DNA of 64,000 bases, taken from NCBI RefSeq assembly GCF_963665245.1, contig NZ_OY762269.1, positions 1,742,501 to 1,806,500 of the forward strand, given 5' to 3'. This DNA is from an uncultured Paludibaculum sp. (lineage in GTDB: Bacteria > Acidobacteriota > Terriglobia > Bryobacterales > Bryobacteraceae). Each line of letters starts with the position of its first letter. The stretch's first letter is position 1. The translations under genes and the position numbers were made by a program. Shown piece after piece: positions 53,648 to 62,865 of this stretch. The notes beneath the pieces were generated by a model. That model was given only the letters and a program-made list of their open reading frames with translations. It was not told where the DNA came from and searched no databases.

Positions 53648-53675
53648 ATTTCTTAGACAGGAGAAGCAGGCAAGT

Positions 53676-54587
53676 ATGAAACGACTCGCACCGCTTGCCG
53701 CCGCTCTAGCGGCAACACTGGCATGCCCGTTGTTCGCGCAGTTGGGCATGTTCAGCAAGGAACAACGCACAGATCTGACACGGGAGTGGAAGGGGGAGCG
53801 GTTCCCCGACGGCCGGCCAAAGGTACCCGATGAGATCGTTCAGCGGCTGAAGAACACCAGTGCCGAGGAGGCATGGGGGACGATGCGCGGGGCTGGCTAC
53901 CGTTTGCAGTTCGAGGGTGGCTGGAAGACCCTGAACGTACAACCGGGCAAGCGGCTGGTGGGCCGCGTAGTGACGGCTCAGTTCATGCCGATGCGGCCCG
54001 ACGTGAACAACTTCATCAACGATCACGGCAAGCAGGAAGGGCGCGTGGGCCGCGGGCAGAACTCCTGGGTGATCGACACGCTGGTGAAGGACGACGTGAT
54101 GGTGGTCGACCTCTACGGCAAGATCAAGGACGGCACGATTATCGGCGACAATCTTGCGACTTCAATCATGACGAAGACCGGGACGGGCCTGGTGGTGAAC
54201 GGCGCCGTGCGCGACCCGACCGGCATCCTGGAGATCCCGGGCTTCCAGGTGTACACGCGCGATTTCCATCCCAGTGCGATTGCCGAGGCGATGCTGACCG
54301 GCATCAACGTACCCATCCGGATTGGCGAAGTGACGGTGCTGCCGGGCGACATTGTGTTGAGCGATCCCGATGGCATCACGTTCATCCCGGCCCAACTGGC
54401 CGAGAAGGTGGCCGATGAAAGTGAGTTGACTCAGTTGCGGGACACTTGGGGCCACCAGATGCTCCGCGAGCAGAAGTATACGCCTGGCGAGGTAGACGCT
54501 GGGTGGTCGCAGAAGATGATCGACGAATTCAACAAATACGCCGAGTCGAAGGGTTCGAAGATGCGGATGAAGCCGCGAGGAAACTGA
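53676..54587 (+). CDS. Exported RraA-like (HMG/CHA aldolase-type) protein
   Basis: 303 residues with signal peptide about 1-22 (LAPLAAALAATLACPLFAQ). The RraA fold is visible as RLVGRVVTAQFMP, VMVVDLYGKIKDGTIIGDNLATSIMTKTGTGLVVNGAVRDPTGI, matching the family's G-x-x-x-A...NGAVRD metal and substrate site. Related enzymes are 4-hydroxy-4-methyl-2-oxoglutarate aldolases; RraA itself inhibits RNase E. The signal peptide and enzyme neighbours argue for a catabolic aldolase-like role here. Followed immediately by the enolase-superfamily gene. Confidence 0.83.
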   Translation: MKRLAPLAAALAATLACPLFAQLGMFSKEQRTDLTREWKGERFPDGRPKVPDEIVQRLKNTSAEEAWGTMRGAGYRLQFEGGWKTLNVQPGKRLVGRVVTAQFMPMRPDVNNFINDHGKQEGRVGRGQNSWVIDTLVKDDVMVVDLYGKIKDGTIIGDNLATSIMTKTGTGLVVNGAVRDPTGILEIPGFQVYTRDFHPSAIAEAMLTGINVPIRIGEVTVLPGDIVLSDPDGITFIPAQLAEKVADESELTQLRDTWGHQMLREQKYTPGEVDAGWSQKMIDEFNKYAESKGSKMRMKPRGN

Positions 54588-54588
54588 G

Positions 54589-55959
54589 ATGACGAAGAAA
54601 TGGTGGAAAAACCGGCGCGGCGTGAGCCGCCGCGGATTCCTGGGGGGCGCCGCCGGAACGGCCGCCCTGGGCACATTTTGGGCAAATGACACGATTGAGG
54701 CCTATCAGAACAGTGTGAAGACGGCGGGCAAGCCGTCGGACCTGAAGATCACTGACCTGCGCTTTGCCCATGTCATCGGGGCGCCTATGCGCGCGCCCAT
54801 CATCCGGATCGATACGAACCAGGGCATCTCCGGGTACGGTGAGGTGCGCGACGGCGCGAGTGTCACGTACGCTCTGATGCTGAAGTCGCGGCTGATGGGC
54901 AAGAATCCGTGCAACGTGGACAAGATCTTCCGCGAGATCAAGCAGTTTGGCTTTCACGCCCGGCAGGCCGGCGGCGTGTGCGGTGTCGAGATGGCGCTAT
55001 GGGACCTCGCGGGCAAGGCCTACAACGTGCCTGCCTATCAGATGCTGGGCGGAAAGTTCCGCGACAAGATCCGGCTGTATTGCGACACTACGGAATCGCA
55101 CGATCCGAAGGTATATGGCGACAGGTTGAAGAAACGCCGCGACGAGGGATTCACCTTCCTCAAGATGGACCTGGGTGTGGATCTGGTGGAAAACATCCCG
55201 GGCTGTGTAACGGCGCCCCTGGGCACCAATCAACGCAGCGCCACGCTGGTGCCCCATATGTTCACCGGCATGGAGATCACTGAGAAGGGCATCGGCCTGA
55301 TGTGCGACTACGTGGCGCAGATCCGCGAAATGGTGGGTTGGGACATTCCTCTCGCTGCCGATCATTTCGGACATCTTGGTGTCAATTCATGCATTCGTCT
55401 GGGCAAAGGGCTGACCAAGTACAACCTGGCTTGGCTGGAGGACATGGTTCCGTGGACTCAGACGGAGCTCCTGAAGCAGATCACGAACGCTGTGGACATT
55501 CCCATCCTCACGGGTGAGGACATCTACCTGAAAGAGCCGTTCATCGAACTGTGCCGGAATCACGCCGTGGATATGATCCAGCCCGATCTGGCGACCTCCG
55601 GCGGTCTTTTGGAGACGAAGAAGATCGGCGACGCGGCGATGGAGTTGGGGCATGCCATGGCGATGCACTTCGCCGGTACGCCCATTTCGTTCATGGCGAA
55701 CGTCCACTGCGCGGCGGCCACGGAGAACTTCATCGCACTGGAGAACCACTCGGTGGATGTGGCGTGGTGGAAGAATCTGGTGACGGGCAACGACCAGCCG
55801 GTCTATGAGAAGGGCTGGGCGGTGGTTCCCGATAAGCCGGGTCTGGGTGTCGAGCCGAATCCGGACGAGGTCAAGAAGCACCTGGCACCGGGTACGGGCT
55901 ATTTCGAACCGACCGAGAACTGGAACAACGAGCGGAGCTGGGACCGGCTGTACAGCTAG
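54589..55959 (+). CDS. Exported mandelate racemase/muconate lactonizing enzyme family protein
   Basis: 456 residues. TAT leader VSRRGFLGGAAGTAAL, capping domain (APIIRIDTNQGISGYGEV), barrel base FTFLKMDLGVDL (Lys), metal ligands in DIPLAADHFG, LAWLEDMVPW and ILTGEDIYLKEPF, and catalytic His region HAMAMHFAGTPI. An extra segment of about 40 residues (GCVTAPLGTNQRSATLVPHMFTG) follows the Lys strand. Likely an acid-sugar dehydratase or racemase. It starts 1 bp after the RraA-like stop, so the two are co-translated. Confidence 0.88.
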   Translation: MTKKWWKNRRGVSRRGFLGGAAGTAALGTFWANDTIEAYQNSVKTAGKPSDLKITDLRFAHVIGAPMRAPIIRIDTNQGISGYGEVRDGASVTYALMLKSRLMGKNPCNVDKIFREIKQFGFHARQAGGVCGVEMALWDLAGKAYNVPAYQMLGGKFRDKIRLYCDTTESHDPKVYGDRLKKRRDEGFTFLKMDLGVDLVENIPGCVTAPLGTNQRSATLVPHMFTGMEITEKGIGLMCDYVAQIREMVGWDIPLAADHFGHLGVNSCIRLGKGLTKYNLAWLEDMVPWTQTELLKQITNAVDIPILTGEDIYLKEPFIELCRNHAVDMIQPDLATSGGLLETKKIGDAAMELGHAMAMHFAGTPISFMANVHCAAATENFIALENHSVDVAWWKNLVTGNDQPVYEKGWAVVPDKPGLGVEPNPDEVKKHLAPGTGYFEPTENWNNERSWDRLYS

Positions 55960-55970
55960 CCCCTCGCCGT

Positions 55971-56011
55971 GCGGAAGCGCCCCGCGCCAGGTTCGCGAGG
56001 GGCGCTTCCGC
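55971..56011 (+). terminator. Strong hairpin terminator after the enolase-superfamily gene
   Basis: A 13-bp perfect stem GCGGAAGCGCCCC (55971-55983) / GGGGCGCTTCCGC (55999-56011) with a 15-nt loop, 12 bp after the stop, followed by TATATCTTTC. Likely ends the lctP-side operon. Confidence 0.75.
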
Positions 56012-56088
56012 TATATCTTTCGCCTCGCCTGCACACTCCCACCCTTCTTCGCATTTCTTGCGCCCCTCGCCATGAGTAAGCTGGAAGT

Positions 56089-57501
56089 GTGAAATACGCC
56101 CTGCTGATCCTACTCGTGTTGCTGCTGCTAGGGACTCCAGCGACTCTCTTCTTCCTGTCGAGCTCGCCCGTGGTGGAAGTGACCCCCACGCCGAAGGGCT
56201 TGGGCGTGGACAACCAGATCCAGGTGAAGGTGACGAGCCCGCATGGCATGCGGTTTGTGACCGCTGTCCTGACACAGGGGCAGGCCCGCAGCGTGGCCTC
56301 GAAAGAGGAGCCCGCGGACCGCTGGATGTTCTGGAAGAAGCACCTTGCGCCCACCACCCAGACTCTCCACGTGACCGCAAAGAAGGAGCAGGGCTTCCAG
56401 GGTGGCCCAGCGAAACTGGTGGTGGAAGCCGCGTCGAACGACCTGCGGGCCTCTAGCGACACCAAGAGCTATGACGTCTTTGTGAGCATGGAGCCGCCGC
56501 GGTTGAGCGTCGACGACCTGGAGCACATCATCAACCAGGGTGGCGCGGAGTTGGTGACATTCACGGTGAGCGGGTACTACACCGAGGCCGGGGTGATTGT
56601 CGGAAACTACCGCTTCCGCAGCTTTCCCATGCCGGGCGGGAAGAACGAGAACGACCGGTTCTGCCTCTTTGCGTTTCCGTGGGACACGCCGGCCGATACG
56701 CGGCCGCTGGTATTTGCCAGGAATCCGGGCGGACAGGAGGTGACGGCTCCGTTCCGGGTGAACTTGCATCCCAAGAAGTTCCGGCAGCGAGAACTCGACT
56801 TGAGTGATGAGTTTCTGGACAAGGCCGTAAGTGAGATTGACCCTGGCGGGACCGGCGACAAGCTGGACCGGTTCCTGCGCATCAACGGCGAGATTCGCAA
56901 GCAGAATAACAAGACTCTGGCCGATCTGCGGGACCAGACGGAGAAGCGGATGCTATGGACGCCGCCGTTCCAGCAGTTGTCGAACTCGAAAGTGGAGGCG
57001 TTCTTCGCTGATGTGCGGACGTACAAGTACAACGGGAAGAAGGTGGACCAGCAGGTGCACCTGGGCTTCGACCTGTCAAAGGTGAAGCAGGCGCCGGTGG
57101 TGGCATCGAACTCCGGCAAGGTGATCTGGGCCGACCGGCTGGGCATCTACGGAAACTGCGTGGTGGTGGACCATGGATACGGGCTGCAGTCCATCTACGG
57201 GCATATGAGCAAGATCGATGTGACGAAGGGGCAGATGGTGGAGCGCGGCGGCGAACTGGGGCGCAGCGGCGCAACTGGTCTGGCTGGAGGCGACCACCTG
57301 CATTTCTCGATGCAGATCGACGGAGTGCAGGTGAACCCGATTGAGTGGTGGGACGCGCACTGGATCAAGGATCGGGTGCTGAGCAAGTTGAGCCCGCCCG
57401 CGGCGAGTTCAGCCAAGCCTGCGGAGGGCGCCAAGGAAGTGCCGGAAGTGGCGCCCAAACAGGCGGGACATACGGCCAAAAAGCACCACAAGCGGCGGTG
57501 A
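56089..57501 (+). CDS. M23-family metallopeptidase, membrane-anchored
   Basis: 470 residues starting GTG 56089. N-terminal anchor LLILLVLLLLGTPATLFFL, about 270 residues of beta-rich extracytoplasmic sequence, then the LytM/M23 domain: VHLGFDLSKVKQAPVVASNSGKVIWADRLGIYGNCVVVDHGYGLQSIYGHMSKI with the zinc ligands H and D, and GDHLHFSMQIDG with the catalytic HxH. Basic tail KKHHKRR. Probably a peptidoglycan endopeptidase or its activator. Confidence 0.9.
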   Translation: MKYALLILLVLLLLGTPATLFFLSSSPVVEVTPTPKGLGVDNQIQVKVTSPHGMRFVTAVLTQGQARSVASKEEPADRWMFWKKHLAPTTQTLHVTAKKEQGFQGGPAKLVVEAASNDLRASSDTKSYDVFVSMEPPRLSVDDLEHIINQGGAELVTFTVSGYYTEAGVIVGNYRFRSFPMPGGKNENDRFCLFAFPWDTPADTRPLVFARNPGGQEVTAPFRVNLHPKKFRQRELDLSDEFLDKAVSEIDPGGTGDKLDRFLRINGEIRKQNNKTLADLRDQTEKRMLWTPPFQQLSNSKVEAFFADVRTYKYNGKKVDQQVHLGFDLSKVKQAPVVASNSGKVIWADRLGIYGNCVVVDHGYGLQSIYGHMSKIDVTKGQMVERGGELGRSGATGLAGGDHLHFSMQIDGVQVNPIEWWDAHWIKDRVLSKLSPPAASSAKPAEGAKEVPEVAPKQAGHTAKKHHKRR

Positions 57502-57514
57502 TAGACTGCGAGGC

Positions 57515-57964
57515 ATGAAACGTTGTTTGTTTCTCCTTCCGCTTGCGATCGGATTGTTTGCGGCCGAACGCCCGTACGATCCCAAAGCGAATCCGGCGGA
57601 AGATCTCAAACGGGCCGTCGCAGAGGCCGGCAAAACGAAAAAGAACATTTTGCTGGACGTCGGCGGTGCGTGGTGCGGCTGGTGCCGCCGGTTGGATCAG
57701 GTCTTCGACACCAACGGGGAACTCTCGGAGTTGCGCGATAAGAACTTCGTGTTTCTGAAGGTGAACTTCAGCCCGGAGAACGAGAATCAGGCGTTCCTGA
57801 GCCAGTTCCCGAAGATCCAGAGCTATCCTCACCTGATTGTGCTGGACGCGACGGGAAGGCACCTGACGTCGCAGGATACGGGCGTTCTAGAAGAGGGAAA
57901 GGGCTATAGTTTACAACGCATTACGGCGTTCCTGGAAGAGTGGGCGCCCAAGGGGAAGAACTAG
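57515..57964 (+). CDS. Thioredoxin-fold protein, exported
   Basis: 149 residues. Signal peptide about 1-17 (CLFLLPLAIGLFAAE), then a thioredoxin-like fold with the redox motif GGAWCGWCRRLDQVF (CGWC) and the cis-Pro strand IQSYPHLIVLDATGRHL. Likely a periplasmic thiol-disulfide protein. It starts 13 bp after the M23 peptidase stop and is probably co-transcribed with it. Confidence 0.88.
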   Translation: MKRCLFLLPLAIGLFAAERPYDPKANPAEDLKRAVAEAGKTKKNILLDVGGAWCGWCRRLDQVFDTNGELSELRDKNFVFLKVNFSPENENQAFLSQFPKIQSYPHLIVLDATGRHLTSQDTGVLEEGKGYSLQRITAFLEEWAPKGKN

Positions 57965-58224
57965 GCCGATTCCGCCATCAGATCGGTGTAGCGTTCGAGC
58001 AGTACATCTAGCTCCGAAACCCGGGCCGTGTTGGCCAGCAGCCATTGGGCCTGGTGGTCGTTGATGCCGCTGTGGCCCAGGAAGCGCGACCCGCGCAAAC
58101 CGTTTTGAGGAAACCACTTCTCAGACGTGGCGTCAAACTCCAGGTGAATGCGGGGAAAGGCTGCCTGCAGGCCCTGACGAAGGGCTTCTCGAGCGGAAGT
58201 GCGGAGCAAATTGGCCTGATCCAT
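57961..58224 (-). CDS. Hypothetical protein
   Basis: 87 residues, MDQANLLRTSAREALRQGLQAAFPRIHLEFDAT..., with no recognised family and no membrane segment. GGAGG lies 13 bases before the ATG, rather far. Convergent with the thioredoxin gene (4-bp overlap) and divergent from the HAD phosphatase. Probably real because the frame fills the gap exactly, but unproven. Confidence 0.5.
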   Translation of the reverse strand: MDQANLLRTSAREALRQGLQAAFPRIHLEFDATSEKWFPQNGLRGSRFLGHSGINDHQAQWLLANTARVSELDVLLERYTDLMAESA

Positions 58225-58337
58225 CGAAAGTGCCTATCCTCCGGTCAAGTCGAGGATATCGAAAGTGACCCTCACTTATCAAGCGAAAGGGTGGCGGCGA
58301 TTCGACTTCGAGGGTGGGCGGCTTTTAGGGTAAAGAG

Positions 58338-59120
58338 ATGAAGATTGTGATCAGCGATCTGGACGGGACGCTTCTGGACCACGACAGCTATTCCTGGGCA
58401 GAGGCCACGGAAGGGCTGAGCCTGTTGAAATCACAAGGGGTTCCGCTGATTCTCTGCACCAGCAAGACGGCCGCCGAGGTGGTCGAATGGCAGCGCCAGA
58501 TGGGACTGCGGGCACCGTTTGTGGCGGAGAACGGGGGCGCCGCCGTGATTCCCGGTGGTCTGCTGGGGGCTCCCGATGGCGGCGAGGTGCTCGTGCTGGG
58601 CACGCCCTACGACCGCTTGGTGGCCGGTCTGCGGGCGGCCAGCGAGGAGAGCTGCTGCCGGGTGGAGGGATTCGCCGATTGGAGCGTGGCGCGTATTGCG
58701 GCGGAGTGCGGCATGCCGAACGAAAGAGCTGCGCTGGCCAAGCGGCGGGAGTACGACGAGCCGTTTGTCGTGAAGGACCCCGGACGGGAGCCGGCGCTGT
58801 TGCAGGCGATCCGGAACCGGGGTTTCCGGACTACCCGAGGTGGACGATTCCATCACATTCTGGGCGAGAACGACAAGGCGCGCGCTGTCGAGCTATTGCT
58901 GGCACGCTACCGGTCGCAGTCCGGCGCGGTGGAGACCGTGGGGTTGGGCGACGGGTTGAACGATGCGGAGTTCCTGAACCTGGTCGACCACCCTGTGCTG
59001 ATCCGGTCACCGCGCCTGGAGCAACTGCGGCCGTTAGTGCCGCGAGGCCGGGCCACCCGGCAATCGGGCCCGGCTGGCTGGAACGAAGCCATTCTGGAGC
59101 TGTTCAGCGGTAGATTCTAG
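58338..59120 (+). CDS. Mannosyl-3-phosphoglycerate phosphatase-like HAD hydrolase
   Basis: 260 residues, HAD-IIB: motif I VISDLDGTLLDHD, motif II LILCTSKTAAEV, FVAENGGAAVIP (family-specific), Lys/motif III region GENDKARAVELL and motif IV VGLGDGLNDAEFL. Removes the phosphate from mannosyl- or glucosyl-3-phosphoglycerate in compatible-solute synthesis. Its partner synthase is encoded nearby at 59822-61162. Confidence 0.87.
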   Translation: MKIVISDLDGTLLDHDSYSWAEATEGLSLLKSQGVPLILCTSKTAAEVVEWQRQMGLRAPFVAENGGAAVIPGGLLGAPDGGEVLVLGTPYDRLVAGLRAASEESCCRVEGFADWSVARIAAECGMPNERAALAKRREYDEPFVVKDPGREPALLQAIRNRGFRTTRGGRFHHILGENDKARAVELLLARYRSQSGAVETVGLGDGLNDAEFLNLVDHPVLIRSPRLEQLRPLVPRGRATRQSGPAGWNEAILELFSGRF

Positions 59121-59818
59121 AGATGACGCCAGAGCGGCTCTTCGGGTTCGGCGGCGTGGCGCTGATCCTCTTCGATGAAGCGCTCGACCGTTTGCCGGCC
59201 GCCCAGGCCGACGGCGAGGCTGGCGGCTAGCGCGGCTCCGCCGACCACGATGATGAAGGCGGCGAGAAAGACGTTTGGCGCGAACCCAAGTGTGTCGGAG
59301 GCCGCCACAATCCCGATGCAAACCACCAAAGCGCGGACTCCGGCGGCGATACGGCGCGCGTGCGGCAGGGACTCATTGTGGGCCCAGACCAGGATGCCGC
59401 GGCCGAAGTAGCGGCCCAGCCAGATGCCCGCCAGGACAATGGCGGCGGCGGTCACGACCTTCGGAAACAGGAAGACGGCGGTTTCCACAAATTGAGTGGT
59501 CAGTTTAGTGTCGAAGACGCTCAGGGCCGAGAGAACGCCGCCGGCGAAGACCAGCCAGAACATGCAGCGCGCGGCGATGGGCACGCCATGCAGGTGGCCG
59601 GAGTCGTCGACGACCGAGCTGATGCCGGTTTCCCGCAGGAACCGGTCGAAGGCCACGCCTTTGAATAGCCTTGTGATGAGCCATTGACTGAATTTGGCCA
59701 ACACGAACGCAAGGACGAGGATGGCGGTGGCCACAATGAGCGGGGGCACGTAGGTGGTGATCTGGTCGTAGAAGCGGGCGATTACCCGTTCGAGGACTTC
59801 CTGCAGGGTGCGGATCAT
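59117..59818 (-). CDS. Membrane protein of the mechanosensitive-channel-like TM-repeat type
   Basis: 233 residues. Four or five hydrophobic segments (PPLIVATAILVLAFVLAKFSQW, CMFWLVFAGGVLSAL, VVTAAAIVLAGIWLGRYFGRGI, FLAAFIIVVGGAALAASLAVGLGGR), the last ending in the GLGGR turn seen in conserved TM-helix and MscS-like proteins, but with no MscS beta domain. It lies between the two compatible-solute genes, overlapping the phosphatase stop by 4 bp and ending 3 bp from the synthase, which suggests a role in osmotic response. Confidence 0.8.
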   Translation of the reverse strand: MIRTLQEVLERVIARFYDQITTYVPPLIVATAILVLAFVLAKFSQWLITRLFKGVAFDRFLRETGISSVVDDSGHLHGVPIAARCMFWLVFAGGVLSALSVFDTKLTTQFVETAVFLFPKVVTAAAIVLAGIWLGRYFGRGILVWAHNESLPHARRIAAGVRALVVCIGIVAASDTLGFAPNVFLAAFIIVVGGAALAASLAVGLGGRQTVERFIEEDQRHAAEPEEPLWRHL

Positions 59819-59821
59819 GGA

Positions 59822-61162
59822 CTAAACCTCCAATTCCTTTTGCTCAGCCGCGACGGGCTGGAGAGGCGCCGGCTTCGGCGCGGTTCTGGCGGGTTGGCCG
59901 GACCACTGCGCCATGAGACGCGGCTTCATCTCCTCGAAGGTAAGGCACAGGTTTTCGATGCGTTGGTCCACCTCGGAGGCGGTGAGGTCGCGGGTTTCGA
60001 CAACGAATGAAGCCACCCGGCCGATGTACAGAGGGGTGAGGGAGCGCAGCAGGGTGCCACGGTCGAGGCGGCGCCGGTGGTGGGCGGCGGCGAACTCGAA
60101 GATGACGCGGACCCAGAGGTCGTCCTCGAAGTGAAACGTGGCCGGTGAAGTTGAGGCGGCGGCCAGGGCCTCCACTTGCTCAAGAGTGTCTGGTGCCAAG
60201 GCGAGTTGCCACACCTCGCTGAGTTCAGAGCAGCCTCGACGGAAGTTGACGAGCATGCGGTCCAGGTTGACCTCAATGGGATCGAGGCCCACGTCGTAGC
60301 GGAAGCCGAAGAGATCGATGTCGCGGCTGCCGGAGATCTGGCTCCAGGCGGGCTCGTATTCCTGCATCAGGGTGAAGACGCTGCCGACGACCTGCTGGAG
60401 CATGGCGCTGAGGTCGGAGCCGGGGTCCTTGGCGTCGTGCAGTTTGGCGCCCAGGAAGCTTTGGCAGACCCGGAAACCCTCGGCGACGGCAACGGTGGTC
60501 ATCCAGATGTCGATGCCATAGCGCGCGACGTCGGTTTCCCAGTCGTCCCGTTCCAGATAGCGTCGAAGGAGCCGCTGGGAGACGCCAAAGTCACCGCCAA
60601 TGGGCTGGCGCAGGCGGTGGCCGTAGAGAGCACGGGTGAGCGGATAGACGATGCTGTTGGTGATGGTGCCGTCGTATTTATGGCGGTGATAGTAAGGCGC
60701 GACGAAGTCGTATTCGGCATGGACGACGGGGCGCAGAAGGAGATCGATCCACTCGGGCGTGATGGAGCGCAGGTCGGAATCGACGACGGCGCAGGCCTTG
60801 GCCCCGAGGTTGGAGGCGATCTGGAAGATCAGGCGGAACGCCGAGCCCTTGCCGGGGATTCCATGGTAGGGCAGCGAGAGCCGGTTGACGGGTTTGATGG
60901 GCGTGGAAAGCATCAACAGGCGGGCATCCTGCATCGAGGCGGAGAGCACGACATCGCGGGTGCCGTCACTCGAACCGCCATCGGAGTTGACGATGACCGA
61001 GGTGAATTCCGGGAAGTACTTCAGGAGGCCGGCGTGGGCGGCCTGGACAACGTGGCCAATGGTTCGCGCGTTGTTGTAGCTGGGGATACCCACGACGATG
61101 TCGGCGTTGCGAATCGTGGTGAGCGCTTCCTGCGCGGACTCGGGGATAACGATTTTGGCCAT
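59822..61162 (-). CDS. Glucosyl/mannosyl-3-phosphoglycerate synthase-like glycosyltransferase
   Basis: 446 residues, GT-A fold of the GT81/GpgS type: DIVVGIPSYNNARTIGHVVQAA, VIVNSDGGSSDGTRDVV, LSLPYHGIPGKGSAFRLIFQIA, the metal-binding AKACAVVDSDLRSITPEW, and QPIGGDFGVSQRLLRRYL. C-terminal about 150 residues are a helical domain. With the phosphatase it would form glucosylglycerate or mannosylglycerate from 3-phosphoglycerate; which sugar nucleotide is used cannot be read from the sequence. Confidence 0.85.
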   Translation of the reverse strand: MAKIVIPESAQEALTTIRNADIVVGIPSYNNARTIGHVVQAAHAGLLKYFPEFTSVIVNSDGGSSDGTRDVVLSASMQDARLLMLSTPIKPVNRLSLPYHGIPGKGSAFRLIFQIASNLGAKACAVVDSDLRSITPEWIDLLLRPVVHAEYDFVAPYYHRHKYDGTITNSIVYPLTRALYGHRLRQPIGGDFGVSQRLLRRYLERDDWETDVARYGIDIWMTTVAVAEGFRVCQSFLGAKLHDAKDPGSDLSAMLQQVVGSVFTLMQEYEPAWSQISGSRDIDLFGFRYDVGLDPIEVNLDRMLVNFRRGCSELSEVWQLALAPDTLEQVEALAAASTSPATFHFEDDLWVRVIFEFAAAHHRRRLDRGTLLRSLTPLYIGRVASFVVETRDLTASEVDQRIENLCLTFEEMKPRLMAQWSGQPARTAPKPAPLQPVAAEQKELEV

Positions 61163-61349
61163 GGTTTCGTATTAAGGGGCGTCACGGGACAACGCCCCCT
61201 CTCCCCTAGTGTTGCGGCTGGCCTGTGCCGCGGGTATCCCGGTTAGGGAGTAGAAGAGGGCAGGAAACCCAGTATGTCCAGGACGATGGGAATAAAGGGC
61301 GAAAAAAGAGCGGCGGATGTGACTCCGCCGCTGGGAAGGAGACTCTCAA

Positions 61350-62000
61350 TCAGGCTATGAGCTGTTTTCTAACCGCGTAGAGGATCAGTTCGGGCACGCT
61401 GTGTAGATTCAGCTTCTCGAGAATATGGCCGCGGTGGGTGTCCACGGTGTAAACGGAGAGGTTGAGGGAAGTTGCGATCTCCTTGCTGGTCCGGCCCTCG
61501 GCGACCAGATGGAGGATCTCCCGCTCGCGGTCAGTGAGCAGATCGTAGGTGTCTTCGGCGTTCATTCTCTGGAGCGCCCGAACGTAATCCTCCTGGAGAA
61601 TCTGGCTGACCTTGTGGCTGAAGAACGACCGGCCGGAAGCGACGGCCTGGATGGCGGAAAGGAGATCCGCCTTGACTGAGTCTTTCAGGAGATAGCCACG
61701 AGCACCGGCCTTGAGGGCGCGCAGGACGTAACTCTCGTCGTAATGCATGCTGAGAATTACGACACCTGTACGGGGACTGGCCGAGATGATGCGGCGGGTC
61801 GCTTCTATGCCGTTCAACTTCGGCATGGCGATGTCCGTGACGACGACGTCGGGATGGAGTTCAGCGGCCATGTCGACGGCCGCGATCCCGTCGGCAGCCT
61901 CGCCGACGACAAGGAAGCCGGGTTGGCGTTCGAGCAGTAGGCGCAGCCCGTCCCGGAGGACATTGTGGTCATCGGCGAGCAAAATGCGGATCGGATCCAT
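61350..62000 (-). CDS. NarL/LuxR-type response regulator
   Basis: 216 residues from ATG 62000 (MDPIRILLADDHNVLR); an upstream ATG at 62039 is in frame. Receiver domain with acidic pair DD, phospho-acceptor Asp in PDVVVTDIAMPKL, Thr/Ser in VVILSMHYDES and Lys in YLLKDSVKA. C-terminal LuxR HTH: LLTDREREILHLVAEGRTSKEIATSLNLSVYTVDTHRGHILEKL. No sensor kinase gene is adjacent. Confidence 0.93.
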   Translation of the reverse strand: MDPIRILLADDHNVLRDGLRLLLERQPGFLVVGEAADGIAAVDMAAELHPDVVVTDIAMPKLNGIEATRRIISASPRTGVVILSMHYDESYVLRALKAGARGYLLKDSVKADLLSAIQAVASGRSFFSHKVSQILQEDYVRALQRMNAEDTYDLLTDREREILHLVAEGRTSKEIATSLNLSVYTVDTHRGHILEKLNLHSVPELILYAVRKQLIA

Positions 62001-62227
62001 AAAGTCGAGACTTTCTAAAGGCGAAACCAAACCTGGCATCGCGCCCCCGGGCCCGGAGCGGCGTGGAGCCGCCCTGTTCATCCACAGGATAGAGTCTGTG
62101 GCGGAGATTTGCCATCCCGTTGTCACGGTATCCCATGGTTTGCCTGATACCTCGCAGACGGTATCGCCGCAAGATGCGGATTCGCTCTAATATAGGAGTA
62201 GAACGTCCTCTCCCGAAGGAGCCTTTG

Positions 62228-62809
62228 ATGAAGTTACATGTTGTTACCTGCCTCGCTGGAGCAGCCTTGTGTCTGACGCTTGGCGCTTGTGCAAAGAAGA
62301 CCGCCGCGACGACGCCCCCGGCCCCAACCGTGGCCCCTACGGCCCCGGCACCGACACGTGCCGCGACTCCGGCGCCAGCCGCTGCTGAGCAGCCCCGGCA
62401 GGTTGCCAAAGAAGCCAGCCGGATGCCCGATGCCGCGACCAAGCTGCAGATTCAGGACCTCCTGAACAAGATTCAGGATGCCTATTTCGACTTTGCGCGG
62501 CACACGCTCCGTCCGGATGCCGAGACGGCTTTGCGCGCCAACGCCAAGACGTTGAGCGAGATCATCCAGCAATACCCGGATTTCCGGTTGACTGTGGAAG
62601 GCTACTGCGATGAGCGTGGCTCTGATGAGTTCAACATGGCCCTGGGTGATGCCCGTGCGAAACAGGCCAAGGATTACCTGGTATCGCTGGGTCTGCCCGG
62701 CGCGCAGCTCAAGACCGTAAGCTATGGCAAAGAAAAGCCAGTTTGCACCGAGCATGATGAGAACTGCTGGCAGAAGAACCGCCGCGCTCACGTGACCCAG
62801 GCGCAATAG
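62228..62809 (+). CDS. pal: Peptidoglycan-associated lipoprotein (OmpA-like)
   Basis: 193 residues from ATG 62228 (AAGGAG upstream). Lipoprotein signal with lipobox LGAC at about residues 18-21, a Pro/Ala/Thr-rich linker, then the OmpA-like domain: AYFDFARHTLRPDAETAL, TVEGYCDERGSDEFNMALGDARAKQAKDYL, KTVSYGKEKPVC. Anchors the outer membrane to peptidoglycan with the Tol system. No tol genes are in the window. Confidence 0.92.
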   Translation: MKLHVVTCLAGAALCLTLGACAKKTAATTPPAPTVAPTAPAPTRAATPAPAAAEQPRQVAKEASRMPDAATKLQIQDLLNKIQDAYFDFARHTLRPDAETALRANAKTLSEIIQQYPDFRLTVEGYCDERGSDEFNMALGDARAKQAKDYLVSLGLPGAQLKTVSYGKEKPVCTEHDENCWQKNRRAHVTQAQ

Positions 62810-62833
62810 ACAGCCACGTCCGATTGATTGAGA

Positions 62834-62865
62834 ATCCGCCGGCCGCCTGAAATCGGCCGGCGGAT
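62834..62865 (+). terminator. Hairpin after pal
   Basis: A 12-bp perfect stem ATCCGCCGGCCG (62834-62845) / CGGCCGGCGGAT (62854-62865) with an 8-nt loop, 25 bp after the pal stop. No T-run follows, so termination strength is uncertain. Confidence 0.6.
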
